From Mycobacterium sp. 1100029.7 (GTDB lineage Bacteria > Actinomycetota > Actinomycetes > Mycobacteriales > Mycobacteriaceae), in contig NZ_LZSC01000081.1 in NCBI RefSeq assembly GCF_001665235.1, forward strand, positions 1-64,000: 64,000 nt of DNA, in the 5' to 3' direction. Shown piece after piece: positions 26,766 to 38,181 of this stretch (the first letter of the stretch is position 1; the number at the start of each line of letters is the position of its first letter). The translations under genes and the position numbers were made by a program. Below the pieces are notes generated by a model. It was not told the DNA's origin. It searched no databases and saw only the letters and a program-made list of their open reading frames with translations.

Positions 26766-27632
26766 ATGACCGAGGAGTTGACGCCGCATTTCGAGGATGT
26801 GCAGGCACACTACGACCTCTCCGACGACTTCTTCCGCCTGTTCCTCGACCGCACCCAGATGTACACCTGCGCCTACTGGCTCGGCGGCGACGACATGACC
26901 CTGGAACAGGCGCAAATCGCCAAAATCGATCTCTCGCTGGGCAAGCTGGGCTTGCAGCCCGGCATGACGCTGCTGGACCTCGGCTGCGGCTGGGGCGCGG
27001 CCATGATGCGCGCCATCGAGAAGTACGACGTCAACGTCGTCGGCATCACGTTGTCGAAGAATCAGGTCGCTCACGTCGAGCAGCTGTTCGCCGCTTCGGA
27101 CAGCCCCCGTTCCAAGCGGGTGCTGCTCGAGGGCTGGGAGCGGTTTCACGACCCCGTGGACCGGATCGTGGCGATCGGCCCGTTCGAACACGTCGGCTAC
27201 GACCGCTACGACGCCTTCTTCCAGAGAACGTATGAGCTGTTGCCCCCCGGCGGCACGATGCTGTTGCACACGATCACCGTCCTGTCGGAGAAGGAGATCA
27301 TCGAGTCCGGCTTGCCGCTCACTCCGGCGATCGTCGAATTCAGCGACTTCATGAAAACCGAGATCTTCCCGGGCGGCTTTCTGCCGACCATCGACATGGT
27401 GAAGCAGTTTTCAGCCAAGGCCGGCTTCAAGCTGAAACGTCGCCAATCGCTGCAGCGCCATTACGCCAAGACACTGGACGTCTGGGCGGAGGGCCTGCGG
27501 GCACGCAAAGCCGAGGCCATCGAGATCCAGTCCGAAGAGGTCTACGAGATGTACATGAAGTACCTGACCGGCTGTGCGAACCTGTTCCGCAAGGGGTACA
27601 CCGACCTCAACCAGTTCACCCTGCGCAAGTAG
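26766..27632 (+). CDS. Mycolic-acid cyclopropane synthase/methyltransferase family (CmaA/MmaA-like)
   Basis: This 288-residue SAM-dependent enzyme closely resembles CmaA1/MmaA2. It has FEDVQAHYDLSDDFFRLFLD at the N-terminus, the SAM-binding LLDLGCGWGAAMM, the active-site AIGPFEHVG and the C-terminal YMKYLTGCANLF with the conserved cysteine. These enzymes transfer a methylene or methyl group to double bonds in meromycolate chains. Which modification this paralogue makes cannot be read from sequence. ATG 26766 is chosen by family alignment and because TAGAGT lies 7 bases upstream. In M. tuberculosis an insertion sequence occupies this position, from memory. It converges with the next gene, leaving 2 bases between stops. 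Confidence 0.88.
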   Translation: MTEELTPHFEDVQAHYDLSDDFFRLFLDRTQMYTCAYWLGGDDMTLEQAQIAKIDLSLGKLGLQPGMTLLDLGCGWGAAMMRAIEKYDVNVVGITLSKNQVAHVEQLFAASDSPRSKRVLLEGWERFHDPVDRIVAIGPFEHVGYDRYDAFFQRTYELLPPGGTMLLHTITVLSEKEIIESGLPLTPAIVEFSDFMKTEIFPGGFLPTIDMVKQFSAKAGFKLKRRQSLQRHYAKTLDVWAEGLRARKAEAIEIQSEEVYEMYMKYLTGCANLFRKGYTDLNQFTLRK

Positions 27633-27634
27633 CG

Positions 27635-28984
27635 CTAGGCCGACGCGCTGCCGTCCCAGAACGGGGACAGCCCGGCCCAGGCGCGGGAATCGATGAAAGA
27701 CAACAGTTCTCGCGAGGCCGTCGTCAGCGGATCATGCTCGCCGAGCACCCGCACACAGTCCTCGATCAGTCGTCGGGTGCGCCGGCCCGCGGTCTCGAAC
27801 TCGTGGCCATTGAAGAAGCACCACGCCACGTAGTAGCGCCATTGCAGCGTCTCGCGCGCGTTATCACCCCGTGTGCGAGCGCTGGCTGACAGCGCAATCT
27901 TTGCTGCCACAACACTTTCCATCAGGTCGACGCGTTCGGATCGCTGTTCGTCGGCATCGTCGGCAACCTGGTCGACCAGCTCGTCGTCAAGGTTGCCGGT
28001 GTCCATCCAGTCGCGGTCGGCGACCTTCTCGACGTCTCGCTCTTCAGATTCCATGTCGACGAACAAGTCGAAGGCGATCTCACGAGTCGCATCCAGGCTG
28101 CTTTGCCATTCGATTCGTGCTTGGCTCAACGGATCTCGGGCCGCGACGGTCAGCTGATGCTCCTCACCCAGCACGCGAACCAGGTCGGCGAAAAGCGACT
28201 CCCACTCAGAGATCCATTCCACCTCGTTGTCGGCGGACTTGGGCGTATATGCGGTTTGAGTGAACCGGGCGGTCAAGGTGTTCACGTCGTCGTGACCGAA
28301 GGTGTTCTGCATCGCCGGGACCAGCTCGGCCAAACCGTCGAGGATGAAATCGGTGATGCCCGTGGCTTCCCCGAGCCACGTCAGTCGCGCCAGCTGGGCG
28401 CTCAGGGTGTTCGGATGGGCGTCACCAAGTAGCTGACGACGATAGTCGTAGGCGGTCAAGGCATCCGAGCTGGCGCCGAACGGGTCGCCCAGATCGCGGC
28501 GCGCCGCGGCCACCATCTGAACCGCTTCCAGCGTCACTTCGTGCCAGACGCCGAAGACGCGAGTCTCGGCCCCGCACAACCGAACCCAATTGACCAGACG
28601 CACCGCGGGATCCGCGCCGACGCTGTCGACCGCGGTGACGACGTGCTGCGCCAGCAGGGTGTAGGGCTGCTCGGCGCCCAACACCCGCGTCATTACCGGC
28701 ACCAATTCGCGCAGCGAATCGACGGCGCCGACGTCACCCAGGTTGTGTCGCCAGATGCCGACCAAGCTCGCGACGGCGAGAGTCTCGGGGTGCTCGGCTC
28801 CGAGGGTTTCGATGCGCACCGCGAGGACCTCGCCGGCATCGCGCACCGCACCCCGGCCATCGCCGGTGAGTCGCCGCGCCTCGGCCAACGCCAGCAGCGC
28901 GACCAACGTCGACTCGTGTCGCGGCCCGTACGCGTCGTGGGCCGCTTGCCACTCCTGCTGGGCCGGCGCGACGCGGTCTTCCAT
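27635..28984 (-). CDS. Tetratricopeptide-repeat protein (TPR_10/kinesin-light-chain type)
   Basis: This 449-residue protein is built of degenerate TPRs whose signature recurs as LGAEHPETLAVA, LGDAHPNTLSAQ, FGHDDVNTLTAR and LGEEHQLTVAAR, the pattern common in actinobacterial TPR_10 proteins. A strongly acidic segment (about residues 300-345) interrupts the array. No enzymatic, DNA-binding or membrane domain is seen, so it is probably a protein-interaction scaffold. It starts 6 bases after the accD4 stop on the same strand and could be the distal gene of the fadD32-pks13-accD4 operon. No counterpart is remembered at this position in M. tuberculosis. Confidence 0.75.
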   Translation of the reverse strand: MEDRVAPAQQEWQAAHDAYGPRHESTLVALLALAEARRLTGDGRGAVRDAGEVLAVRIETLGAEHPETLAVASLVGIWRHNLGDVGAVDSLRELVPVMTRVLGAEQPYTLLAQHVVTAVDSVGADPAVRLVNWVRLCGAETRVFGVWHEVTLEAVQMVAAARRDLGDPFGASSDALTAYDYRRQLLGDAHPNTLSAQLARLTWLGEATGITDFILDGLAELVPAMQNTFGHDDVNTLTARFTQTAYTPKSADNEVEWISEWESLFADLVRVLGEEHQLTVAARDPLSQARIEWQSSLDATREIAFDLFVDMESEERDVEKVADRDWMDTGNLDDELVDQVADDADEQRSERVDLMESVVAAKIALSASARTRGDNARETLQWRYYVAWCFFNGHEFETAGRRTRRLIEDCVRVLGEHDPLTTASRELLSFIDSRAWAGLSPFWDGSASA

Positions 28985-28990
28985 GAAGAC

Positions 28991-30571
28991 CTAGACCGGG
29001 ATCAGCCCGTGCTTACGGCCGACGCGGAACCACAATTGCTTGTCCCGCAACAGTTTCATGGACTTGCGGATCAACAGCCGGGTGTCGTGCGGGTCGATCA
29101 CCGAGTCGATGAACCCACGCTCGGCAGCGGTCCACGGGATCGCCATGTTGAGGTTGTATCCCTCGATGAAGTCCTTCTTGATCTGCTGCGCCTCGGGCGT
29201 CGTCGGGTCCGGGAACCGCTTCATCAGCAGCTGCGCGGCGCCCTCGGCGCCGATCACCGCGATACGCGCGGTGGGCCACGCGTAGTTGAAGTCGGCAGTC
29301 AGCTGCCGGGACCCCATCACCGCGTACGCGCCGCCGTAGGACTTGCGGACGGTGATCGTCACCTTCGGCACGTCGGCCTCCACGACCGAGTACAGGAACC
29401 GGCCGCCGCGCTTGATGATGCCGTTCTTCTCCTGCTCGGCCCCGGGCAGGAATCCGGGGGTATCCACGACGAACACCAGCGGGATGTCGAACGCGTCGCA
29501 GAACCGGATGAACCGGGCGGCCTTGTCGGAAGCTTCGTTGTCGATCGACCCGGCCAGATACATCGGCTGGTTGGCCACCACGCCTACCGTGCGGCCGTCG
29601 ACCCGGGCGTAGCCGGTGATGATGGCCGGCCCGTGCTGCGCGGCGACGTCGAGGAAGTCGCCGTCGTCGAAGATGCGCAGCAGGATTTCGTGCATGTCGT
29701 AGGCCGCGTTGTCCGAGTCCGGGATGATCGTGTCGAGCTCCAGGTCGGTCGGCGTGATCTCCGGCTCCAGGCCTGGGTTGACGATCGGCGGCTTGTCGAA
29801 GCAGTTGGACGGCAGGAACGACAGGAAGTCGCGGACGTACTGAAACGCTTCGGCTTCCGAGTCGACGACCTGGTGCAGGTTGCCGTTGCGGGCCTGGGCG
29901 TCGGAACCGCCCAGCTCGTCGAGGCTGACGTCTTCACCGGTGACTTCCCGGATCACGTCCGGTCCGGTGACGAAGAAGTAACCCTGGTCGCGCACCGACA
30001 CCAGCAGGTCGTCCTGGATCGGCGAATACACCGCACCCCCGGCGCATTTGCCGAAGATCAGCGAGATCTGCGGCACCAGCCCGGACAGCGCCTCGTGCCG
30101 GCGGCCCAGCTCGGCGTACCACGCCAGCGAGGTGACCGCGTCCTGGATCCGGGCGCCGCCGGAGTCCTGGATGCCGACGATCGGGCACCCGACCATCGCA
30201 CACCACTCCATCAGCCGGGCCACCTTGCGGCCGAACATCTCACCGACGGTGCCCTGGAACACGGTCTGGTCATGGGAGAACACCCCGACCGGCCGGCCGT
30301 CGATCAGGGCGTGCCCGGTGATGCAGCCGTCGCCGTAGAGCGCGTTCGGGTCGTTCGGAGTCTTCGCCAGTGCTCCGACTTCGAAGAAGGTGCCGGGATC
30401 CACCAGCGCGTGGATGCGGGCGCGCGCACTGGGGATGCCCTTCTTGTCGCGCTTGGCGGCGGCCTTCTCGCCGCCCGGCTCCTTGGCCAGTTCCAGCCTG
30501 GCGTGCAACTCGGCCAGCTTCTCGGCGGTGGTGTGCACGACAGGAGCCGGCCCAGGCGCTACATCGGTCAC
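28991..30571 (-). CDS. accD4: Long-chain acyl-CoA carboxylase beta subunit AccD4
   Basis: AccD4 is the carboxyltransferase subunit that, with AccA3, carboxylates the C24-C26 acyl-CoA used as alpha-branch by Pks13. The 526-residue protein has both crotonase-like halves. The N-half has QDSGGARIQDAV and FGKCAGGAVYSP; the C-half has VVANQPMYLAGSID, VDTPGFLPGAEQE and RKSYGGAYAVMGSR. The GTG start lies 15 bases after the pks13 stop, consistent with one transcript. Length and motifs are ordinary for the family. Confidence 0.97.
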   Translation of the reverse strand: MTDVAPGPAPVVHTTAEKLAELHARLELAKEPGGEKAAAKRDKKGIPSARARIHALVDPGTFFEVGALAKTPNDPNALYGDGCITGHALIDGRPVGVFSHDQTVFQGTVGEMFGRKVARLMEWCAMVGCPIVGIQDSGGARIQDAVTSLAWYAELGRRHEALSGLVPQISLIFGKCAGGAVYSPIQDDLLVSVRDQGYFFVTGPDVIREVTGEDVSLDELGGSDAQARNGNLHQVVDSEAEAFQYVRDFLSFLPSNCFDKPPIVNPGLEPEITPTDLELDTIIPDSDNAAYDMHEILLRIFDDGDFLDVAAQHGPAIITGYARVDGRTVGVVANQPMYLAGSIDNEASDKAARFIRFCDAFDIPLVFVVDTPGFLPGAEQEKNGIIKRGGRFLYSVVEADVPKVTITVRKSYGGAYAVMGSRQLTADFNYAWPTARIAVIGAEGAAQLLMKRFPDPTTPEAQQIKKDFIEGYNLNMAIPWTAAERGFIDSVIDPHDTRLLIRKSMKLLRDKQLWFRVGRKHGLIPV

Positions 30572-30586
30572 TACTTGCCTACCTAT

Positions 30587-33500
30587 CTAGTTCTGACTCG
30601 TCCGGCTCGTGGACTCGGCCTCGACCGCGTCCAATGCCTGGGACATGTGCGCGCCGACCTTGGCGATGATCGGCTCGTCGATGGCCTGGATGTGCTCGCC
30701 ACCGATCGGCACGACCTCGAGGTCGGACACGTACTCGCCCCAACCGCCATCCGGCTTGCGCACGGCGTAGCGCGGCTCGAACATGATCGCGTCGTCATGG
30801 TAGCGATCGGCCATGTACAGGGTGACGTGGCCGTCGTACGGCTGGATCTGGGCGGTGTCGATCGCCCGGTTGTCCAGGTACGACGTGCGCTGGTGCTCGA
30901 TGATGCCGGCCGGGATCTGCACCCCGCTCTGACTCACCGCATCCAGCACGAACCGGATCTGACCCTCGTCGTCGAGCTCTTCGAGCTGCTCGTAGGGGAT
31001 CGCCGGGATGGTGACCTGGAAGGTCTTCTCGGCGAACCGGGCGTAACGGTCCCAGCGCTTGCGGACCTCTTCCTTGGTCTGCGGGACCTCTTCACCCGCG
31101 CGGACCGCGTCGATCAAGCCGACCCATCGGACGTCCTTGCCCAATTTTTTGAGCCCGATCGCGCACGCATAGGCCAGCACCCCGCCCAGCGACCAGCCGG
31201 CCAGGATGTAAGGCCCGTCGCCCTGCATCTCGATCAGCTTCGGAACGTATTGCGCCGCACGCTCTTCGATGGTGCCCTCGACGCGTTCCAGGCCGTACAT
31301 CGGAGTGTCCGCCGGCAGCCGGTTGAGCAGCGGCTCGTACACCACGGTCGAGCCACCGGCCGGGTGGAACACGAACACCGGCACCTTGGTCGGGTCGTCC
31401 TCGGGGCGCGCCCGCAGCGTGCGGACGAAGCCGTCGATGGTGCCGGCCTCCAGGTAGCCGCGCACCTTCTCGGCCAGCGCCTCGATGTTCTCCGAGGCCA
31501 GCACGTCCTCGACGGTGATCGGTCCCTCGGCGCGCTCGGACAGTCGCTGCGCCATCTTGGCGGCCTGCTCGTCGTCGAGCTTGGGCAGGAGGTTGAAGAT
31601 GCCGCCCGGGGACTTACCCGTGACGATCGCCCAGGTGGCGAACGCGACCCGCTCGGCCGCATCACGCGGCGGCACATCGGAATTCAGCGCCTTGGCTACC
31701 GCCTCGGAGTTCAGCGCCTCCGCCGCCCCGGCCAGATTCGGCTGCGCGCCGTTGCCCGCGCCATTACCCGACGCACTCGAAGGACCCGCCGGATCCGACG
31801 GCGGCGCCGGGATCGGCACATCCGACGCCGGCGGCGGGGCCGGTTGCGTCTGCGGCTCGGCCTGCGGGTCGGGCGCGGGCGCCACCAGCGATGCCGGCGT
31901 GGCCCCACTGACAATTTCGGCCTGCGCCCGCGCGATCTCCTCGGCGGTCTGCGTCTTCTGGTACTCGTGCAGCTGCTCGACCTCGTCGCGGTGCTCGATC
32001 GCGTACTCGATCAGCTTCTCGATGTTGTACAGGTTGGCGTCGCGTACCGCCGCCAATTGGATCGGCGGCAAGTCGAAGTCGTACTCGACGCGGTTCTTGA
32101 TCCGCACCGCCATCAGCGAGTCCAAGCCCAGCTCGATCAGCGGGACCTCCCACGGCAGGTCCTCGGGCTCGTAGCCCATGGCCGCCGCCACGATCATGCC
32201 GAGGCGTTCGGCGACCGGCTCACCCGAATCCGCCGACCAGCGGCCCATCCCGGCCGGCATGTAGCGGTTGGTCAGGCTGTCCGAGAGCGTCTCGGCATCG
32301 TCGTCGTCGGCCACACCGCCCGCGACCGGCGCGGCGTCCGCAACGGCATCGGCAGAGGCGATCGCCGTGCCGGCACCGACCGCGGCCGGCAGCACCGCAG
32401 CCGAACCACCCCGGGTCACCAGTGCGTCGTAGACCAGCGTGAACGATTCGTCGATCCGGGCGTGCACCTGCACCGACGCACCACCGGGGTGTCGCGTCAG
32501 CGTGGTCACCAACCGGGCGCCCAGGCCGGGCACCGCCCGTTGCTCGGAGGCGGTCAGCTGCGCGTCCGGCAGCACCGACGTCGCCGCGGACCGCACCAGC
32601 GCGGCCAGGTCGGTCTTCTCCCGCGGCGCGTACTCCCACACGTGCCGGCCGTCCGGCAGCGCGACATGGTTGCCCGGCATCAGGATCGAGCTGTCGCCCG
32701 CGAAGTGCACGTCCAGCCAGTGCTCTTTGCGCTTGAACCGGGTCGGCGGGATGTTGGCGTACTCGTCGAGCCCCTTGGCGCGGCTGAACAGGGTCCGGAT
32801 GTCCAGGTCGTGGCCGTACACATAGAGCTGCGCCAGGGTCGAGGTGATCGACTCGACCTCGTCCTGCTTGCGGGCCAGCGTCGGGATCAGCTGGGCTTCA
32901 TGGAGACCCGCGCTGGCCGTCGTTAATCCCACCTGCATCAACGCCACCGGGTTGGGGGCGAGCTCCACGAAGGTGGTGTGCCCGCTGTCCACGGCATTGC
33001 GGATGCCCTGGGTGAAGTACACGCTGTGGCGCAGACCCTTCTTCCAGTAGTCCACGTCGTGGATCGGCTCGCTGCCCGGCTTGACGTAGCTGCCCTCGTG
33101 CACCGTCGAGAAGATGCCGGCGGTGGGGCTCATCGGCTTGATGCCCTGCAGCTCGGCACTGAGCTCGCCGAGCAGCGGGTCCATCTGCTGGGTGTGGCTG
33201 GCGCCCTTGGTCTGGAACTTGCGGGCGAACTTGCCCTCGGCCTCACAGCGGGCGATGATCGCGTCGACCTGCTCGGGCGGACCGCCGATGACGGTCTGGG
33301 TGGGTGCGGCGTAGACGCACACCTCGAGATCGGGGAAGTCGGAGAACACCGTCTTGATCTCGTCGGCGGAGTACTCCACCAGCGCCATCAACCGGATGTA
33401 TTCGCCGAACAACATCGCCTCGCCCTCACCCATCAGGTGCGAGCGCGAGCAGATCGCGCGGGTGGCGTCGCGCAGCGACAGGCCGCCGGCGAAGTAGGCC

Positions 33501-35986
33501 GAGGCGGCCTCGCCCAGCGACTGGCCCACTACCGCAGCGGGTTTGGCGCCGTGGTGCTTGAGCAGCTCACCGAGTGCGATCTGAATCGCGAAGATCGTGA
33601 CCTGGGTGGTCTCGATGCCGTAGTCCTGGGAGTCGTCCAAGATCAGCTCGAGCACCGAGTAACCCAGTTCGTCCTGGACCAGTGCGTCGACCTTTTCGAT
33701 CCACTCGGCGAACACCGCGTTGCGCAGATACAGGCTCTTGCCCATCTTGCGGTGCTGCGCACCGAATCCGGCGAGCACCCACACCGGTCCGTTGGCCACC
33801 GGACCGTCGACGCTGAACACATTGGGCCGCTGTTTGCCCTCGGCCACCGCGCGCAAACCCTTGACGGCTTCCTCGTGGTTGTGGGCCAGCACCACCGCGC
33901 GGGACCGGCCGTGGTTGCGCCGTGACAACGACCGCCCGATCGACTCGAGCGAGGCCGCCTGGCCCTCGGGGCTTTCCATCCAGTCGGCCAGCTCGGCGGC
34001 CGCGGCTTTCTTGCGTGAGGTCAGAAACGCCGACACCGCGAGCGGGATCAGCGGCGTGGTCGGCTCGGCAAGTTCTTGTGCCGCAAGCTCTTCCAACGCG
34101 GCGGCTTTGAGCTCCAGCGCCTCGTCGGTGATGCCGGGCAGGTCGGGCTCGACCTCGTCGGCCACGAACTCGTCGGTGATGATGTTGCCGAAATCGTCGA
34201 ACCGCAACGAGTGGGCTTCCATCGTGGGTGCCTCGGCCGGATCCGCGCCGGCGTCTCCCGGCGCGATGACCGCCGCCGCGGGTTCGGGCTCGCGCTCGAT
34301 CACGTCGCGAGGCAACACCTCGCGCACCACCACGTGCGCGTTGGCCCCGCCGAAGCCGAAGCTGGACACACCGGCCAGCGCGTAGCCCCCGTAACGGGGC
34401 CAATCCGACACGGTGTCAATGACTTTCAGACGCATGGCGTCAAAGTCGATGTAGGGGCTGGGGCCGGCGAAGTTGATCGACGGCGGCAGCTTGTCGTGGT
34501 GCAGCGCCAACACCACCTTGGCCATGGCGGCCACACCGGCCGCCGACTCCAAGTGGCCGATGTTGGTCTTGATCGCACCCAGCAACGCCGGCCGATCCGC
34601 GGCGCGGCCCCGGCCGACGACCCGGCCCAGCGCCTCGGCCTCGATCGGGTCACCCAGGACGGTGCCGGTGCCGTGCGCCTCGATGTAGTCGACGTTGCGC
34701 GGGTCGATGCCGGCGTCCTTGTAGGCCCGGCGCAGCACCTCGGCCTGCGCGTCCTGGTTGGGGGCGATCAGTCCGTTGGACCGGCCGTCGTGGTTGACCG
34801 CGCTGCCGGCGATCACGGCCAGGATCTGGTCGCCGTCGCGGCGGGCGTCGTCGACCCGCTTGAGCACCAGCATCCCGGCGCCCTCGGAGCGGGTGTAGCC
34901 GTCGGCGTCGGACGAGAAGGACTTGATCCGGCCGTCGGGGGCCAGCACCGCGCCGATCTCGTCGAAACCCAGCGTGACCGCGGGCGTGATCAGCGCGTTC
35001 ACACCGCCGGCCACCGCCACGTCGCATTCGCCGTTGCGCAGCGCCTGCACCGCCTGGTGCGTCGCCACCAGGGAACTCGAGCAGGCGGTGTCGACCGCGA
35101 CCGACGGGCCGCGGAAGTCGTAGAAGTAGGACACCCGGTTGGCGATGATCGAGCTCGCGTTGCCCGTGATGGCGTAGGGGTGCGCGACGGTCGGGTCGGA
35201 GATGGCTAGGAAGCCGTAGTCGTTGTTGGACACCCCGACGTACACGCCGACGGCCTCGCCGCGCAGGCTTGACGCCGGGATGCGGGCGTGTTCGAGTGCC
35301 TCCCACGTCATTTCGAGCGCCAGCCGCTGCTGCGGATCGATATTGTCGGCCTCGGTCTTGGCGACCGCGAAGAACTCCGAGTCGAAGCCCTTGATGTCTT
35401 TGAGGTAACCGCCGCGGGTGCGGGCTTGCGCGACCCGCTCGGCCAGCCGCGGCTCTTCGAGGAACTCCGACCACCGCCCTTCGGGCAGGTCGGTGATCGC
35501 GTCGCGGCCCTCCAGCAGCGCCCGCCAGGTTTCGTCCGGGCTGTCCATGTCGCCGGGCAGCCGCGTGGACAGCCCGACGATCGCGATGTCGACCCGCTCG
35601 GCCGGTCCGGTGCGGGTCCAGTCGGCGCCGTCCAGGTCGTCGTCGGGGCGTTCGGGTTCGCCCTCGATGATGCGGGTTGCCAGCGACTCGATGGTCGGAT
35701 GCTGGAAGGCCACCGCGACCGACAGCGTCACGCCGGTCATGTCTTCGATGTCGGCGGCCATCGCCACGGCATCCCGCGACGACAGGCCCAGCTCGACCAT
35801 CGGCACCGACTCGTCGATCGCGTCGGGCGACTGCCCGACGGCCCTGCCCACCCAGTTGCGCAGCCACTGCCGCATCTCGGGGACGGTTAGCTCCGCCTTC
35901 TTGGCAGGCGTGGCGCCGGCCTCCCCGCTAGGGGTCGAAGCCGCGTCGTCGGAGTCGTCCGGCAAGTCAAATTCGGTGTCAGCCAT
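30587..35986 (-). CDS. pks13: Polyketide synthase Pks13 (mycolic-acid condensase)
   Basis: Pks13 performs the Claisen condensation of the meromycoloyl chain with the carboxylated C26 chain to give the alpha-alkyl beta-keto mycolate precursor. The domains in its 1799 residues, in order, are an N-terminal acyl carrier protein (Ser70 in LGLSSRDAV), ketosynthase (Cys302 in VDTACSSSL), acyltransferase (Ser823 in GQSLGEAAS), a second carrier protein (Ser1290 in LGLDSLMAV), a Pro/Ala-rich linker and a thioesterase (Ser1599 in GWSLGGVL). It is 66 residues longer than the H37Rv protein, mainly in the linkers (for example PDPQAEPQTQPAPPPASD). CAGGAACC precedes the ATG, and fadD32 ends 11 bases upstream. 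Confidence 0.98.
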   Translation of the reverse strand: MADTEFDLPDDSDDAASTPSGEAGATPAKKAELTVPEMRQWLRNWVGRAVGQSPDAIDESVPMVELGLSSRDAVAMAADIEDMTGVTLSVAVAFQHPTIESLATRIIEGEPERPDDDLDGADWTRTGPAERVDIAIVGLSTRLPGDMDSPDETWRALLEGRDAITDLPEGRWSEFLEEPRLAERVAQARTRGGYLKDIKGFDSEFFAVAKTEADNIDPQQRLALEMTWEALEHARIPASSLRGEAVGVYVGVSNNDYGFLAISDPTVAHPYAITGNASSIIANRVSYFYDFRGPSVAVDTACSSSLVATHQAVQALRNGECDVAVAGGVNALITPAVTLGFDEIGAVLAPDGRIKSFSSDADGYTRSEGAGMLVLKRVDDARRDGDQILAVIAGSAVNHDGRSNGLIAPNQDAQAEVLRRAYKDAGIDPRNVDYIEAHGTGTVLGDPIEAEALGRVVGRGRAADRPALLGAIKTNIGHLESAAGVAAMAKVVLALHHDKLPPSINFAGPSPYIDFDAMRLKVIDTVSDWPRYGGYALAGVSSFGFGGANAHVVVREVLPRDVIEREPEPAAAVIAPGDAGADPAEAPTMEAHSLRFDDFGNIITDEFVADEVEPDLPGITDEALELKAAALEELAAQELAEPTTPLIPLAVSAFLTSRKKAAAAELADWMESPEGQAASLESIGRSLSRRNHGRSRAVVLAHNHEEAVKGLRAVAEGKQRPNVFSVDGPVANGPVWVLAGFGAQHRKMGKSLYLRNAVFAEWIEKVDALVQDELGYSVLELILDDSQDYGIETTQVTIFAIQIALGELLKHHGAKPAAVVGQSLGEAASAYFAGGLSLRDATRAICSRSHLMGEGEAMLFGEYIRLMALVEYSADEIKTVFSDFPDLEVCVYAAPTQTVIGGPPEQVDAIIARCEAEGKFARKFQTKGASHTQQMDPLLGELSAELQGIKPMSPTAGIFSTVHEGSYVKPGSEPIHDVDYWKKGLRHSVYFTQGIRNAVDSGHTTFVELAPNPVALMQVGLTTASAGLHEAQLIPTLARKQDEVESITSTLAQLYVYGHDLDIRTLFSRAKGLDEYANIPPTRFKRKEHWLDVHFAGDSSILMPGNHVALPDGRHVWEYAPREKTDLAALVRSAATSVLPDAQLTASEQRAVPGLGARLVTTLTRHPGGASVQVHARIDESFTLVYDALVTRGGSAAVLPAAVGAGTAIASADAVADAAPVAGGVADDDDAETLSDSLTNRYMPAGMGRWSADSGEPVAERLGMIVAAAMGYEPEDLPWEVPLIELGLDSLMAVRIKNRVEYDFDLPPIQLAAVRDANLYNIEKLIEYAIEHRDEVEQLHEYQKTQTAEEIARAQAEIVSGATPASLVAPAPDPQAEPQTQPAPPPASDVPIPAPPSDPAGPSSASGNGAGNGAQPNLAGAAEALNSEAVAKALNSDVPPRDAAERVAFATWAIVTGKSPGGIFNLLPKLDDEQAAKMAQRLSERAEGPITVEDVLASENIEALAEKVRGYLEAGTIDGFVRTLRARPEDDPTKVPVFVFHPAGGSTVVYEPLLNRLPADTPMYGLERVEGTIEERAAQYVPKLIEMQGDGPYILAGWSLGGVLAYACAIGLKKLGKDVRWVGLIDAVRAGEEVPQTKEEVRKRWDRYARFAEKTFQVTIPAIPYEQLEELDDEGQIRFVLDAVSQSGVQIPAGIIEHQRTSYLDNRAIDTAQIQPYDGHVTLYMADRYHDDAIMFEPRYAVRKPDGGWGEYVSDLEVVPIGGEHIQAIDEPIIAKVGAHMSQALDAVEAESTSRTSQN

Positions 35987-35997
35987 GGTTCCTGAAT

Positions 35998-37896
<1,899 letters not shown>

Positions 37897-38181
37897 GCGG
37901 CCCTCTCCTGTCACACTCGCCGGTCAGCTACTCCGGCGCTCTGATGTCGGCTTCGCCGACAGTTTTTCGCTGCGCGCGGGCCGGCTCGTGCACGAGCATC
38001 GACCCGGTCGGGAACCGCCAAACCTTACGGCTCTTAATTTTCTCTTAATGTTAGGCGGCGGCGCGCGGCAGACCAAATCTCAAGGTACCGCCGATCGCCC
38101 CCGGTAACGGCCACCTAACGGCTGTGTCCCCTTGCCCAGCTCCGCTGGTATTCGGTCCGGCCCGCTGCCGTTACCAAGTCG
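37897..38181 (-). promoter_or_regulatory. fadD32 operon upstream region with an 11-bp-spaced direct repeat
   Basis: The 285-bp gap before fadD32 holds no gene. It contains a direct repeat of CTCTTAAT at 38031-38038 and 38042-38049 on the plus strand (ATTAAGAG on the coding strand). The repeats start 11 bases apart, one helical turn, and lie about 135 bases before the fadD32 start. Such spacing suits a dimeric OmpR/PhoB-type response regulator. The repeat is AT-rich against a GC-rich background. The regulator cannot be named from sequence. Confidence 0.4.

Noticed and set aside
28541..32926. 1461-codon open frame on the plus strand opposite accD4 and pks13
   Set aside because: It runs across two well-supported minus-strand genes, and its translation is Arg/Asp/Val-rich without motifs, typical of antisense frames in high-GC DNA.
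38103..38175. Inverted repeat GGTAACGG / CCGTTACC after the cutinase-like gene
   Set aside because: The arms are 8 bp with a 57-base loop, too weak to call a terminator without RNA data.
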